DNA of 30,136 bases from a virus. Shown one piece after another: positions 1 through 6,463 of this stretch. The translations under genes were made by a program, and so were the position numbers. Positions within the stretch are counted from its first letter, which is position 1. Every line of letters starts with the position of its first letter. The stretch covers positions 1 through 30,136 of IMG/VR virus record IMGVR_UViG_3300017782_000123, one strand, 5' to 3'. The notes beneath the pieces are model-generated. The model was not told the origin of the DNA. It saw only the letters and a program-made list of their open reading frames with translations, and ran no database searches.

Positions 1-4
1 AGCG

Positions 5-10
5 TATAAT
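5..10 (+). promoter_or_regulatory. -10-like hexamer at the left edge
   Basis: A perfect TATAAT lies 29 bases before the ATG at 40. The matching -35 would fall outside the window, so the promoter cannot be confirmed. No clear Shine-Dalgarno sequence is visible between it and the start codon. Confidence 0.35.
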
Positions 11-39
11 ATCATTTTAACACACAATCAACAAACGTT

Positions 40-393
40 ATGGAAAAACAAATCAAAAAGTCTCGCCGAGCAAAAGCTTATTACACTCTTCAAAACGCCA
101 CAGGTAAAGATGTGAGTATCGACCTGAACAATTACAAGATCGTTTGCAACAAGACTGGCAAGACCAAAAGCTTTTATCACAAATACTTGGCCGGCCTGAT
201 CGAGCGTAAGTATGGCAACAACATCGATCGCTTTCGTACAGAGTATGTGAGCAGAGAAGCTGCACCAGACAAGCGTCAAAGAAGAGCCACACTGCTGGTC
301 ACACGCATTCAAAAGCTGTCCATCCAGCTGAGCAATCTCAAAGGCGAGCTGGCAGAGGTTGAATCAGGTGTTGAACACTTTCCAGCCGCGTAA
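40..393 (+). CDS. Unrecognised small basic protein
   Basis: A 117-aa protein that I do not recognise. The first 75 residues are rich in Lys and Arg (starting MEKQIKKSRRAKAYY). A helical, probably coiled-coil stretch follows at about residues 85-110 (LVTRIQKLSIQLSNLKGELAEVE). There is no signal peptide, membrane segment or cysteine cluster. It is a single-gene unit: a -10-like element precedes it and a strong intrinsic terminator follows 25 bases after the stop. Its basic character would suit a nucleic-acid-binding or DNA-packaging accessory role, but that is only a guess. Support for it being real is the upstream TATAAT, the downstream terminator and the codon use, which resembles the following genes. 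Antisense frames across it are shadows. Confidence 0.7.
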   Translation: MEKQIKKSRRAKAYYTLQNATGKDVSIDLNNYKIVCNKTGKTKSFYHKYLAGLIERKYGNNIDRFRTEYVSREAAPDKRQRRATLLVTRIQKLSIQLSNLKGELAEVESGVEHFPAA

Positions 394-418
394 CTTTCCA
401 TTCCATAACTGATCCAGG

Positions 419-452
419 ACGGGGGTTCCGAATCGGGCCCCCGTTCTCTTTT
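419..452 (+). terminator. Rho-independent terminator after the first gene
   Basis: The stem ACGGGGG / CCCCCGT (419-425 and 438-444) can extend inward by G-T and C-G pairs and is followed by TCTCTTTT. It ends the transcript of the 40-393 gene. The loop slightly resembles a tRNA T-arm, but no other tRNA part is present. Confidence 0.85.
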
Positions 453-601
453 GCACACCCGCTCTCTGAGCTGACCCGCTGTCTAGAACACAGGCGTGCG
501 AGAAAACAAATAGTCTAGAGCAAACACCGTTAACGGCAGATATGCATGCTCAAAATTTTTTTGCGCGTGGCCCCCCACATTTGCCATATACGACCCACAG
601 G
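453..601. other. Non-coding gap with short repeats and a palindrome
   Basis: About 150 bases with no convincing gene. It holds two copies of GTCTAGA (481-487 and 513-519) about 32 bases apart and the perfect 10-base palindrome CCGTTAACGG (527-536). These could be protein-binding sites for the next gene, but nothing ties them to a known operator. Confidence 0.3.
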
Positions 602-608
602 CTAAATA
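602..608 (+). promoter_or_regulatory. T4-late-like promoter element
   Basis: CTAAATA (GCTAAATA as an octamer) matches the T4 late -10 consensus TATAAATA except at its first bases. Five bases separate it from the ATG at 614, so the expected transcript start would coincide with the start codon. Confidence 0.5.
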
Positions 609-613
609 CTCAC

Positions 614-955
614 ATGAGTCGAGATTTCATACCAGTGTTGAATCTGATGTTGTTCGTGCTTATCACATTGTGGGTGTTCATGACATGTGCCGGATGCACC
701 ATCTCACGAGGCCCTGCGAAGCAGACAACAAAAACAACATCTTCCCAAATGCAGATTGTCAGCTCGGTGCCAACATCCACAATAGATACAGATGGAGATG
801 GCACCATAACTGCACAAGAGAGCAACAAGCTCATGTTGCAGCACCAGGGTGTGTTGCCCACATTCATCAGCATCGTGGCGGCTGTGGTGGTGGTGTGCAT
901 CATGAGCTCCTGGATCAGCAATCGTTCCAAGCGCCCACCACCTGAAACCAGCTAG
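614..955 (+). CDS. Two-TM membrane protein with a single EF-hand loop
   Basis: A 113-aa protein of unknown function. Residues 6-27 form an N-terminal membrane segment ending in a cysteine-rich patch (MTCAGC) that only weakly resembles a lipobox. A Ser/Thr-rich linker follows. Residues 58-69 (DTDGDGTITAQE) are a textbook 12-residue EF-hand calcium loop, with acidic residues at positions 1, 3, 5 and 12, Gly at 6 and Ile at 8. A second membrane segment covers about residues 79-98, then a short basic, Pro-rich tail. The loop would sit between the two membrane passes, probably on the periplasmic side. I chose ATG 614 over an in-frame ATG at 542 because the late-type promoter element lies between them and the extra N-terminus is low complexity. 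Role in lysis, membrane remodelling or superinfection exclusion is possible but not shown. Confidence 0.65.
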   Translation: MSRDFIPVLNLMLFVLITLWVFMTCAGCTISRGPAKQTTKTTSSQMQIVSSVPTSTIDTDGDGTITAQESNKLMLQHQGVLPTFISIVAAVVVVCIMSSWISNRSKRPPPETS

Positions 956-960
956 AGTTG

Positions 961-1045
961 CACACGGCGTTGTGTCGGCATGCGTGTCATGTCGGTGGGA
1001 TCCGGCGGAGCCTGCGGCTCAACCGCGGAAGCGCCTGCGGCGCTT
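961..1045 (+). terminator. Cluster of GC-rich hairpins, possible weak terminator
   Basis: Two perfect hairpins with the same TGC loop stand in a row: GAGCC-TGC-GGCTC (1008-1020) and AAGCGCC-TGC-GGCGCTT (1029-1045). A weaker CACA/TGTG stem lies at about 962-974. The last hairpin is followed by GTATTGATTTAT, a poor T-tract, so termination would be partial. The shared core GCCTGCGGC suggests duplication of one hairpin. Confidence 0.45.
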
Positions 1046-1069
1046 GTATTGATTTATGTTGTTAGTGAG

Positions 1070-1077
1070 CATAAATA
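1070..1077 (+). promoter_or_regulatory. T4-late-like promoter CATAAATA
   Basis: CATAAATA matches the late consensus at seven of eight positions. It lies exactly five bases before the ATG at 1083, which puts the expected transcript start on the A of that ATG. Confidence 0.6.
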
Positions 1078-1082
1078 AGCAT

Positions 1083-1271
1083 ATGGAGAGATGGCAGATA
1101 GACAAGGTCAATGAACTGTATCAACAGATAGACCAATTACAAGCACAACTGAAGTCACGTGACGAGCAGCAGGAGTTGTTGGTCAGCAAGCTGGATGATA
1201 TTGATTGCAAATTGCAACAGCTGGTGGATCGCGCGAAAACAACCAAGACCACTCGTAGCAAGGGCAAATGA
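1083..1271 (+). CDS. Small coiled-coil protein, unknown function
   Basis: A 62-aa, highly polar helical protein. Residues 5-48 show heptad spacing of Val, Leu and Ile (VNELYQQIDQLQAQLKS, then ELLVSKLDDIDCKLQQLV), as in a coiled coil. The C-terminus is basic (about residues 49-62). A longer reading from ATG 1056 adds nine residues, but CATAAATA lies between the two ATGs, so I chose 1083. The stop codon overlaps the ATG of the next gene (ATGA at 1268-1271), so the pair is probably translationally coupled. I do not recognise a family; scaffold or core-like, or a chaperone-like accessory, are guesses only. Confidence 0.6.
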   Translation: MERWQIDKVNELYQQIDQLQAQLKSRDEQQELLVSKLDDIDCKLQQLVDRAKTTKTTRSKGK

Positions 1272-1804
1272 ACTTTGAGCTCAAGATCTTGAGTGTGAGC
1301 CGTATCAAGGAACGTAACCTGTTGAAGCCAAGCGAGCGTGCTATGGTCAAGCCTGACACAGGTGTGGAGATCAAGAACAAGAGCGCTTATTATGTGATCA
1401 GAGATTGTGCCACCTTGGCTCATGACTATATACCTCACAAGTGTTACTCCAGCCTGGACGACCCGATAGCAGCATTGCAAGGCGCGTTCACCATGGATGA
1501 TATTGAGGATTTTGTCAACAGATGTTCCAATCAATCACACACCAGACAGTTGCTCAACATAATATTTAGTGACATATACAGAAAAGAGGCCGAGCAATGG
1601 AAACCACCAGAACCTGAAGCACCACAGGTGTTGGAGATAGATGCAGACGCGGATGGTGAGGATATATATCAGGACTATGGGTACAGTGATGCTCAAGACT
1701 CCACCGTGACACATGTGGAAATACCTGTTGAAGCACCTATGGATCTGAATGACAGTGACGCTGTGTCTGTCAAGTTGGCACAAGCGTTTGGTCTGAACGT
1801 TTAA
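1268..1804 (+). CDS. Unrecognised acidic-tailed protein
   Basis: A 178-aa soluble protein with no family I can name. The first 110 residues look globular (basic N-terminus, then mixed helix and strand). From about residue 110 on it is rich in Glu, Asp and Pro, with a strongly acidic stretch (EIDADADGEDIYQDYGYSD) that is probably disordered. The start codon overlaps the previous stop, which points to a two-gene operon with the coiled-coil protein. Its stop codon shares a TTAA with the stop of the convergent holin-like gene, so the two transcripts meet tail to tail with no intergenic space. Confidence 0.65.
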   Translation: MNFELKILSVSRIKERNLLKPSERAMVKPDTGVEIKNKSAYYVIRDCATLAHDYIPHKCYSSLDDPIAALQGAFTMDDIEDFVNRCSNQSHTRQLLNIIFSDIYRKEAEQWKPPEPEAPQVLEIDADADGEDIYQDYGYSDAQDSTVTHVEIPVEAPMDLNDSDAVSVKLAQAFGLNV

Positions 1805-2235
1805 CGACTCTTGCTTGGCACGGCGTAAAATCCAATCACCATGAAACACAAGTCGAAGAAGCTTGTGAGCAACAAACCACCAGTCATTTGCACCAGATCC
1901 CACTCTCTGGCTCCAAACACCCAGCTGAATATGCCCCATTTGGCTGAATCACCCTTGGGTACAACCACATCGTACGTGATATGAGGATTCATCGCGTAAT
2001 ACAACATCAAGAAACACAACGTGAACGTGATGCTCAAAAACAACACACGCCGAGTGCTCTGCACGAATGGATCGCTGGCTTGTTTGGTTTGATTGTCTAT
2101 GAGTGCTTGCAACATGGTGTTGTCACGTGCCGCTAGAATCATTTGATCTTGTCTTTTTTGCTCCAACCAACAGTTTATCAGATTGACACCGAGCTTGATA
2201 CCAGCGCCTATTATTGTGTTTAATATTGGTCCCAT
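1801..2235 (-). CDS. Holin-like multi-pass membrane protein
   Basis: A 144-aa protein with three hydrophobic stretches: residues 3-23 (Gly-rich, possibly amphipathic), 63-81 (LFLSITFTLCFLMLYYAM) and 117-139 (GGLLLTSFFDLCFMVIGFY). A charged linker of about 40 residues (LEQKRQDQMILAARDN) follows the first. This arrangement resembles the three-TM holin-type proteins found in many environmental phages and gene-transfer agents, but no specific signature was identified. A holin would form membrane lesions to start lysis. No endolysin is adjacent, which weakens the call. It converges with the 1268-1804 gene (overlapping stops) and diverges from the gene at 2252 with only 16 bases between the starts. 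Confidence 0.45.
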   Translation of the reverse strand: MGPILNTIIGAGIKLGVNLINCWLEQKRQDQMILAARDNTMLQALIDNQTKQASDPFVQSTRRVLFLSITFTLCFLMLYYAMNPHITYDVVVPKGDSAKWGIFSWVFGAREWDLVQMTGGLLLTSFFDLCFMVIGFYAVPSKSR

Positions 2236-2242
2236 ATAAATA
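2235..2242 (+). promoter_or_regulatory. Perfect T4-type late promoter TATAAATA
   Basis: An exact match to the T4 late promoter octamer, nine bases before the ATG at 2252. The expected transcript start, five to six bases downstream, leaves a leader of about four bases. It overlaps the start codon of the divergent holin-like gene. Confidence 0.7.
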
Positions 2243-2251
2243 CTTATTCAT

Positions 2252-2548
2252 ATGGTGTGTTTCAACTTGAGATTGTATGATTATCTAGAACAGTATATCA
2301 TGAACAAAGACACAGAGCATGTGGATTGTTGTCCGGTTTGTTATGACAGGCATTTGAATGCCGATCACACAAGACCTGCGGTGCATGACATTGTTGATTG
2401 TTACAAAAACAAATTGTTACAAGATGTTATAGCCGAGTATCGTGTCAAATACAATCATGAACCAGACATCACCGATCACTTCATATACCAAGTGTGGAAG
2501 CATGTGAGCAAAGAGATGATAGATTATCAGAAGCTCAACAAGCGGTGA
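2252..2548 (+). CDS. Small Cys/His protein, unknown function
   Basis: A 98-aa protein with a possible zinc site: Cys26, Cys27 and Cys30 (CCPVC) followed by His34 and His39. The C-terminal half is helical (HFIYQVWKHVSKEMIDYQKL). No family recognised; a small treble-clef or zinc-ribbon-like regulator is conceivable. The start is fixed by the perfect late promoter just upstream. Its last 14 bases overlap the end of the convergent ClpC-like gene. It is not part of any multi-gene unit in this window. Confidence 0.6.
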   Translation: MVCFNLRLYDYLEQYIMNKDTEHVDCCPVCYDRHLNADHTRPAVHDIVDCYKNKLLQDVIAEYRVKYNHEPDITDHFIYQVWKHVSKEMIDYQKLNKR

Positions 2549-5003
2549 ACAGCAGCTTCTCACCATCCACTGTTATTTTGATTTTGTTGATTGGTTCAGG
2601 TGAGTCTATCAACATCTCAGCCAATGGGGTCTCGATTTGATCAACAATCACACGTCTCAATGGCCTGGCACCATATTCATGTTGTTTGTTGGATCGTGCC
2701 ACAAACTCACACACATCACCACTGTAACTTATCATGCATCCATTGTTGGTCCGTGCATTTGATCTCAACTCTCGAAGCAACAGTTTAGCGACCTCTGTCA
2801 ACTCATCATCATTCAACCGATCAAACACAATCAGATTATCCAATCGGTTGATAAATTCTGGTGCGTACATCTTTCTGAGTTCATCTATCACCGCGGTGTG
2901 AGTGTCATACTGTTGGGTGAAACCAACTGTGTTGAGCTTATCAAACTTGTGGGCTCCAACGTTGCTTGTCATCACTATTATGGTGTTTTTAAAATTGACG
3001 CTCAATCCATCACTGTCTGTGAGACATCCATATTCCAACACTTGTAGAAAAACTTGAAGAACATCCGGATGTGCTTTCTCGATCTCATCCAGAAGTAACA
3101 CACTGTATGGGTTGTGTCGTACGAATTCGGTCAGATCGCCACCCTCTCCTGAACCAACATAACCTGGTGGACTGCCGATCAACTTACTTACACTATGCTT
3201 CTCACTAAATTCACTCATGTCATATTGCTTGAAATTGCCATCTGAAAACATCTCTGTACCTAAGATGCGCGCTAGGTGTGTCTTTCCAACTCCAGTGGGT
3301 CCTAGAAATAATAATGAACATATAGGTCTATCTGGATTTGTGAGTCCGGCTCTGCTACGCTTGATCGCAGAGCATATTGTGTCTATTGCAGACCCTTGAC
3401 CTATAACTTGCTTCTTCATGTTACATGCAAGCTCCCTCAAAACCTCTGCTTCTGATCTGTTTATGTTGTTCACAGGCACACCGGTCCGGTCACTCACTAA
3501 TGATCGCACGTGCTCGATGTCAACACGCTCAGCCTTTCCAGGATTATCATACAAATCCTCACGTTCCTTTATCGCAACATTCAGTTCTTCGATGTATTGT
3601 TGTTCTGTTTCTCTGTAGCCTAATGCTGTGTCAAATTCATGTGCCTCGACTGCTCTATTCTTTCGCTTAATCACCTGTTCGATGCTGGCAAGCAAGTCTC
3701 TCACACATTTTGGCTGCAACTTACGCACTTTGATACGTGCTCCAACCTCATCTAGTATATCAATAGCCTTGTCTGGAAAGCGTTTATCAGGTTGATATCT
3801 ATTACACATATCAACAATCTCTCTCAACACGCCTAAATTGTATTTGACATTATGATATGTTTCGTATTTATGCTTGATACCTCTCAATATTTGTAATGTT
3901 TCATCTTGTGTAGGTTCATCTACAAACACATTCTGAAATCTACGATCCAATGCACCATCATTTTCAATAAACTCTTTATATTCCTGTAATGTTGTTGCAC
4001 CAATACAGCTGATTTTGCCTCGAGCTAGTGCAGGTTTAAGTATGTTACTCGCATCCATGCTCCCGGATGTGGAGCCGGCTCCTACAAGCATGTGTAATTC
4101 ATCTATAAACAAAATGATATCTGGTTGTTGTTGAGCGTAGTTTATTACTTCCTTGAGTCTCTCCTCAAATTGACCTCTATATATTGTACCGGCAACCAAT
4201 TGAGCAAGATCCAATGAGTATATTTGTTTATGGAACATGTTGACAGGTACTTGCTGTGAGACGATCCGTTGAGCAAGCAGCTCCACTACAGCTGTTTTAC
4301 CCACTCCTGGTTCACCAACCAATACAGGATTGTTTTTGGTACGGCGACTTAATATCTCTAGCATGTATTTAACATCAGATTCTCTACCGATAACAGGATC
4401 AAGCTGATCTTCATATGCTAATCTAGTCAAATTAGTAGCATACTTTTCTATCACACTTTCTGTGTGATCTGTACTAGTCATGACCTCATCACCACCTCCA
4501 GAAGGTGATGTCTTTTGTTTTGTTTTGCGCTTGCGCCTCTTGGGTAGTGATACTATTCTACTGTATATGTCTTCATATAAGACATCCACATCAATGTTTT
4601 TGAGCTTGAATAAATTGTTACCAGTACCGCTATCACTGACTAAAATACTCAATAACAGATGATCTACACTCACAAACGTTGAATCCATCTCATGTGCTAT
4701 ACTCGCAGCATATGAGACCATAGTCAATACCCGACCGCTCGGTTCAATTTCATCCATCTTAGGCTTTTTATCACCTTTATATTTTTTGAGATTTGAAATA
4801 ACAAAAGATCTGAAGCTATCGATATCAATTGAGTGTATATCTCTCATGATCTGCACACTACTGGGCAGCTTATCATACTCGAATATACTTAACAATATAT
4901 GCTCGGTCGTTATAAAATCATGCAAATAGTCACATGCGATTTGTTTTGCATGTGACATAATTTTTCTACCACTTGGTGACAATTCCGGTTGGTTGTTCAT
5001 CAT
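2535..5003 (-). CDS. clpC: ClpC-type AAA+ unfoldase (Clp ATPase)
   Basis: An 822-aa Hsp100 protein, about the normal length for ClpC. It has an N-terminal Clp repeat domain (residues about 1-145), a basic linker (PKRRKRKTKQKT), NBD1 with Walker A GEPGVGKT (about 229-236) and Walker B ILFIDE, a short middle domain with a UVR-like motif (EAHEFDTALGYRETEQQ), and NBD2 with Walker A GPTGVGKT (about 567) and Walker B VLLLDE. The arginine-rich sensor segment EFINRLDN is intact. A VGF tripeptide near residue 692 sits where ClpC/ClpA carry the loop that docks ClpP, so it probably feeds substrates to a peptidase. No clpP lies in the window; host ClpP is the obvious partner. I chose the Met at 5003 (5000 is also possible) because TATAAATA lies just upstream; the frame is open 15 codons further. 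Full-length Clp ATPases are unusual in phages. Confidence 0.93.
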   Translation of the reverse strand: MMNNQPELSPSGRKIMSHAKQIACDYLHDFITTEHILLSIFEYDKLPSSVQIMRDIHSIDIDSFRSFVISNLKKYKGDKKPKMDEIEPSGRVLTMVSYAASIAHEMDSTFVSVDHLLLSILVSDSGTGNNLFKLKNIDVDVLYEDIYSRIVSLPKRRKRKTKQKTSPSGGGDEVMTSTDHTESVIEKYATNLTRLAYEDQLDPVIGRESDVKYMLEILSRRTKNNPVLVGEPGVGKTAVVELLAQRIVSQQVPVNMFHKQIYSLDLAQLVAGTIYRGQFEERLKEVINYAQQQPDIILFIDELHMLVGAGSTSGSMDASNILKPALARGKISCIGATTLQEYKEFIENDGALDRRFQNVFVDEPTQDETLQILRGIKHKYETYHNVKYNLGVLREIVDMCNRYQPDKRFPDKAIDILDEVGARIKVRKLQPKCVRDLLASIEQVIKRKNRAVEAHEFDTALGYRETEQQYIEELNVAIKEREDLYDNPGKAERVDIEHVRSLVSDRTGVPVNNINRSEAEVLRELACNMKKQVIGQGSAIDTICSAIKRSRAGLTNPDRPICSLLFLGPTGVGKTHLARILGTEMFSDGNFKQYDMSEFSEKHSVSKLIGSPPGYVGSGEGGDLTEFVRHNPYSVLLLDEIEKAHPDVLQVFLQVLEYGCLTDSDGLSVNFKNTIIVMTSNVGAHKFDKLNTVGFTQQYDTHTAVIDELRKMYAPEFINRLDNLIVFDRLNDDELTEVAKLLLRELRSNARTNNGCMISYSGDVCEFVARSNKQHEYGARPLRRVIVDQIETPLAEMLIDSPEPINKIKITVDGEKLLFTAC

Positions 5004-5007
5004 AAAA

Positions 5008-5015
5008 TATTTATA
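5008..5015 (-). promoter_or_regulatory. Perfect T4-type late promoter for the Clp gene
   Basis: TATAAATA on the minus strand, four bases before the first and seven before the second of two adjacent ATG codons. The expected transcript start falls at about 5002, so the mRNA would have almost no leader. It makes the unfoldase a late gene, in contrast to the sigma70-type promoter driving the divergent operon. Confidence 0.7.
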
Positions 5016-5032
5016 TATGTTACACTTTATTG

Positions 5033-5061
5033 TTGATATATGCAACATTTTATCATATAAT
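5033..5061 (+). promoter_or_regulatory. Sigma70-type promoter of the deazaguanine operon
   Basis: TTGATA (5033-5038), a 17-base spacer and TATAAT (5056-5061): eleven of twelve consensus bases with ideal spacing. Six bases separate the -10 from the ATG at 5068, so the expected +1 is the A of the start codon. It should be read by unmodified host RNA polymerase, that is, early in infection. Confidence 0.75.
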
Positions 5062-5067
5062 GTTAAT

Positions 5068-5901
5068 ATGTATATAGAAGTTTCACATGAAAGTCCAATC
5101 AGTATGTTGGAACACTCATTAACGTATAATGATTACGCTTACGCGTTGGTTCATTTATTTGAAACACATCCTAGATATTATAATTTTTTTAAAAACCTCA
5201 AACAGAGTTCAGATATACCAGTATTGTTAGACAACAGTATATTTGAATTGAAAAAGGCTTTTGATCCTAAGAAATATTGTGAATGGATAAGCAAGTTGAA
5301 ACCAAATTATTATATTGTACCGGATGTTCTAGAAGACTTTGAAGGTACACGTGATGCGTGGAACGATTGGATGTTGAAGTATACTGATAACAGTCACTCA
5401 TTAGGTGACGGTGCTCTCAAAATAGGTGTTGTGCAAGGTGTGAATTGGAACGATCTTGTAGAGTGCTATAAGTTTATGGCTGAACACGCTGAATATATAG
5501 CGATAAGCTTTGATTATTCATATTATCAACACACAGGATATAGTGCAAACTCATCATATCCACACAGACTAGCCAAGATGAAATCTGGCAGAATCAGATT
5601 TATACAGCAGTTGATAGATGAAGGTATATGGTGCTGGGAAAAGCCTCACCATTTGTTGGGTTGTAGTTTAGCCAGTGAGTTCAGATGGTATGTTGATAAC
5701 AATGTACACAATATAAAGAGTTGTGACACAAGTAATCCTGTTGTTGCCTCTATTAAAGGTTTGAGATATAATGACGACATGGGATTAAATATCAAGCCAT
5801 CGACGCTGCTAGCAGATTTGATAGATCACGAAATGACTGATGATCAAATTGATGATCTTGAATACAATACTAAGATGTTTAAAAAAATAATAAGAAGATA
5901 G
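5068..5901 (+). CDS. dpdA: DpdA/TGT-like 7-deazaguanine transglycosylase
   Basis: A 277-aa protein that looks like a compact phage member of the tRNA-guanine transglycosylase superfamily, which swaps a guanine for a 7-deazaguanine. Visible landmarks are LLDNSIFE (53-60), IVPDVLED (83-90, position of the substrate-binding acid), IGVVQG (119-124, equivalent to the GIVQG substrate loop of TGT), HLLGCSLASEF (195-205) and SCDTSNP (208-214), whose Asp210 fits the catalytic nucleophile. The zinc-binding Cys cluster of tRNA TGT is not evident, as expected for DNA-acting DpdA. QueF in the same operon and a formyltransferase one base downstream support DNA modification. The frame is open back to 4993, but the promoter overlaps that part, so ATG 5068 is the start. 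A tRNA-acting TGT or another TIM-barrel enzyme remains possible. Confidence 0.72.
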   Translation: MYIEVSHESPISMLEHSLTYNDYAYALVHLFETHPRYYNFFKNLKQSSDIPVLLDNSIFELKKAFDPKKYCEWISKLKPNYYIVPDVLEDFEGTRDAWNDWMLKYTDNSHSLGDGALKIGVVQGVNWNDLVECYKFMAEHAEYIAISFDYSYYQHTGYSANSSYPHRLAKMKSGRIRFIQQLIDEGIWCWEKPHHLLGCSLASEFRWYVDNNVHNIKSCDTSNPVVASIKGLRYNDDMGLNIKPSTLLADLIDHEMTDDQIDDLEYNTKMFKKIIRR

Positions 5902-5902
5902 T

Positions 5903-6457
5903 ATGTTAATAGAAAATAAGAAATGGGTGGCCATGTTTAGCCACACAGGTAATGAGATATACAACATATCAAAAAAGATAGGCAGATTTCCGGATCGTGT
6001 TATAACAAACAAAACACCAGGTGATAAATGTATTAACAAAAATTTATTATCTAAAACAGATGTAGTTTACGTCAAGGACCGACCTGAAGTACAAGATTAT
6101 AATAGAGTGTTGTGGGATGATTGTGTATTGACGCTACATGGGTGGATGAGAGTTTTACCTAAGACTGTTTGCAAGGAATATGAGATTTATAATTTACATC
6201 CAGGTTTAATAACAAAATATTCAGAATTGAAAGGAGCTGACCCACAACGACGTGTTTTCGAGTGTGAGTATCCAGAGCGATATGAACACGTTGGTTGTGT
6301 CATACATCATGTGTCTCCAGAAGTTGATGCAGGAAAAGTTGTAATGGAAAGATCTACATCCAACACATTTACAGGGTGTGGTGTATTGACAGAATATTTA
6401 CACGAGATGGCTACAGACATGTGGGTCGACTTTATGATGATAAACACATCGGATTAA
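5903..6457 (+). CDS. dpdN: PurN-fold formyltransferase, candidate dPreQ1 formyltransferase
   Basis: A 184-aa protein with the core of the 10-formyltetrahydrofolate-dependent formyltransferases (PurN, Fmt, ArnA). The catalytic triad is visible: Asn97 and His99 in IYNLHPGL and Asp142 in VSPEVDAGKV, matching Asn106, His108 and Asp144 of E. coli PurN. VLTLHGWMRVLP (75-86) corresponds to the strand and loop before the triad. It is shorter than PurN (212 aa) and lacks the Fmt C-terminal domain. It starts one base after the dpdA-like stop, so the two are co-transcribed. A formylated preQ1 base has been reported in phage DNA, and DpdN was predicted as its dPreQ1 formyltransferase; this protein fits that role by fold and position. 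Alternatives are formylation of a sugar or nucleotide amine. Confidence 0.68.
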   Translation: MLIENKKWVAMFSHTGNEIYNISKKIGRFPDRVITNKTPGDKCINKNLLSKTDVVYVKDRPEVQDYNRVLWDDCVLTLHGWMRVLPKTVCKEYEIYNLHPGLITKYSELKGADPQRRVFECEYPERYEHVGCVIHHVSPEVDAGKVVMERSTSNTFTGCGVLTEYLHEMATDMWVDFMMINTSD

Positions 6458-6460
6458 ATA
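6453..6460 (+). promoter_or_regulatory. Weak late-type element
   Basis: ATTAAATA overlaps the stop codon of the formyltransferase and lies three bases before the ATG at 6464. It resembles the late octamer but has two mismatches and could be chance in AT-rich DNA. Confidence 0.25.
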
Positions 6461-6463
6461 CTA

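Noticed and set aside
420-445. tRNA T-arm-like GGTTCCGAATC
   Set aside because: The loop is too long for a T-loop, and no acceptor, D or anticodon arm can be folded around it. It is part of a terminator followed by T residues.
542-613. Longer N-terminus of the EF-hand protein
   Set aside because: In frame, but the late-type element CTAAATA lies inside it, and the added residues look like translated leader.
1121-1534. 137-aa minus-strand frame
   Set aside because: It covers two coupled plus-strand genes with better starts and a promoter element.
5004-5048. Longer Clp start (15 more residues)
   Set aside because: The perfect TATAAATA lies within it, and homologous Clp proteins begin close to the MMNNQ position.
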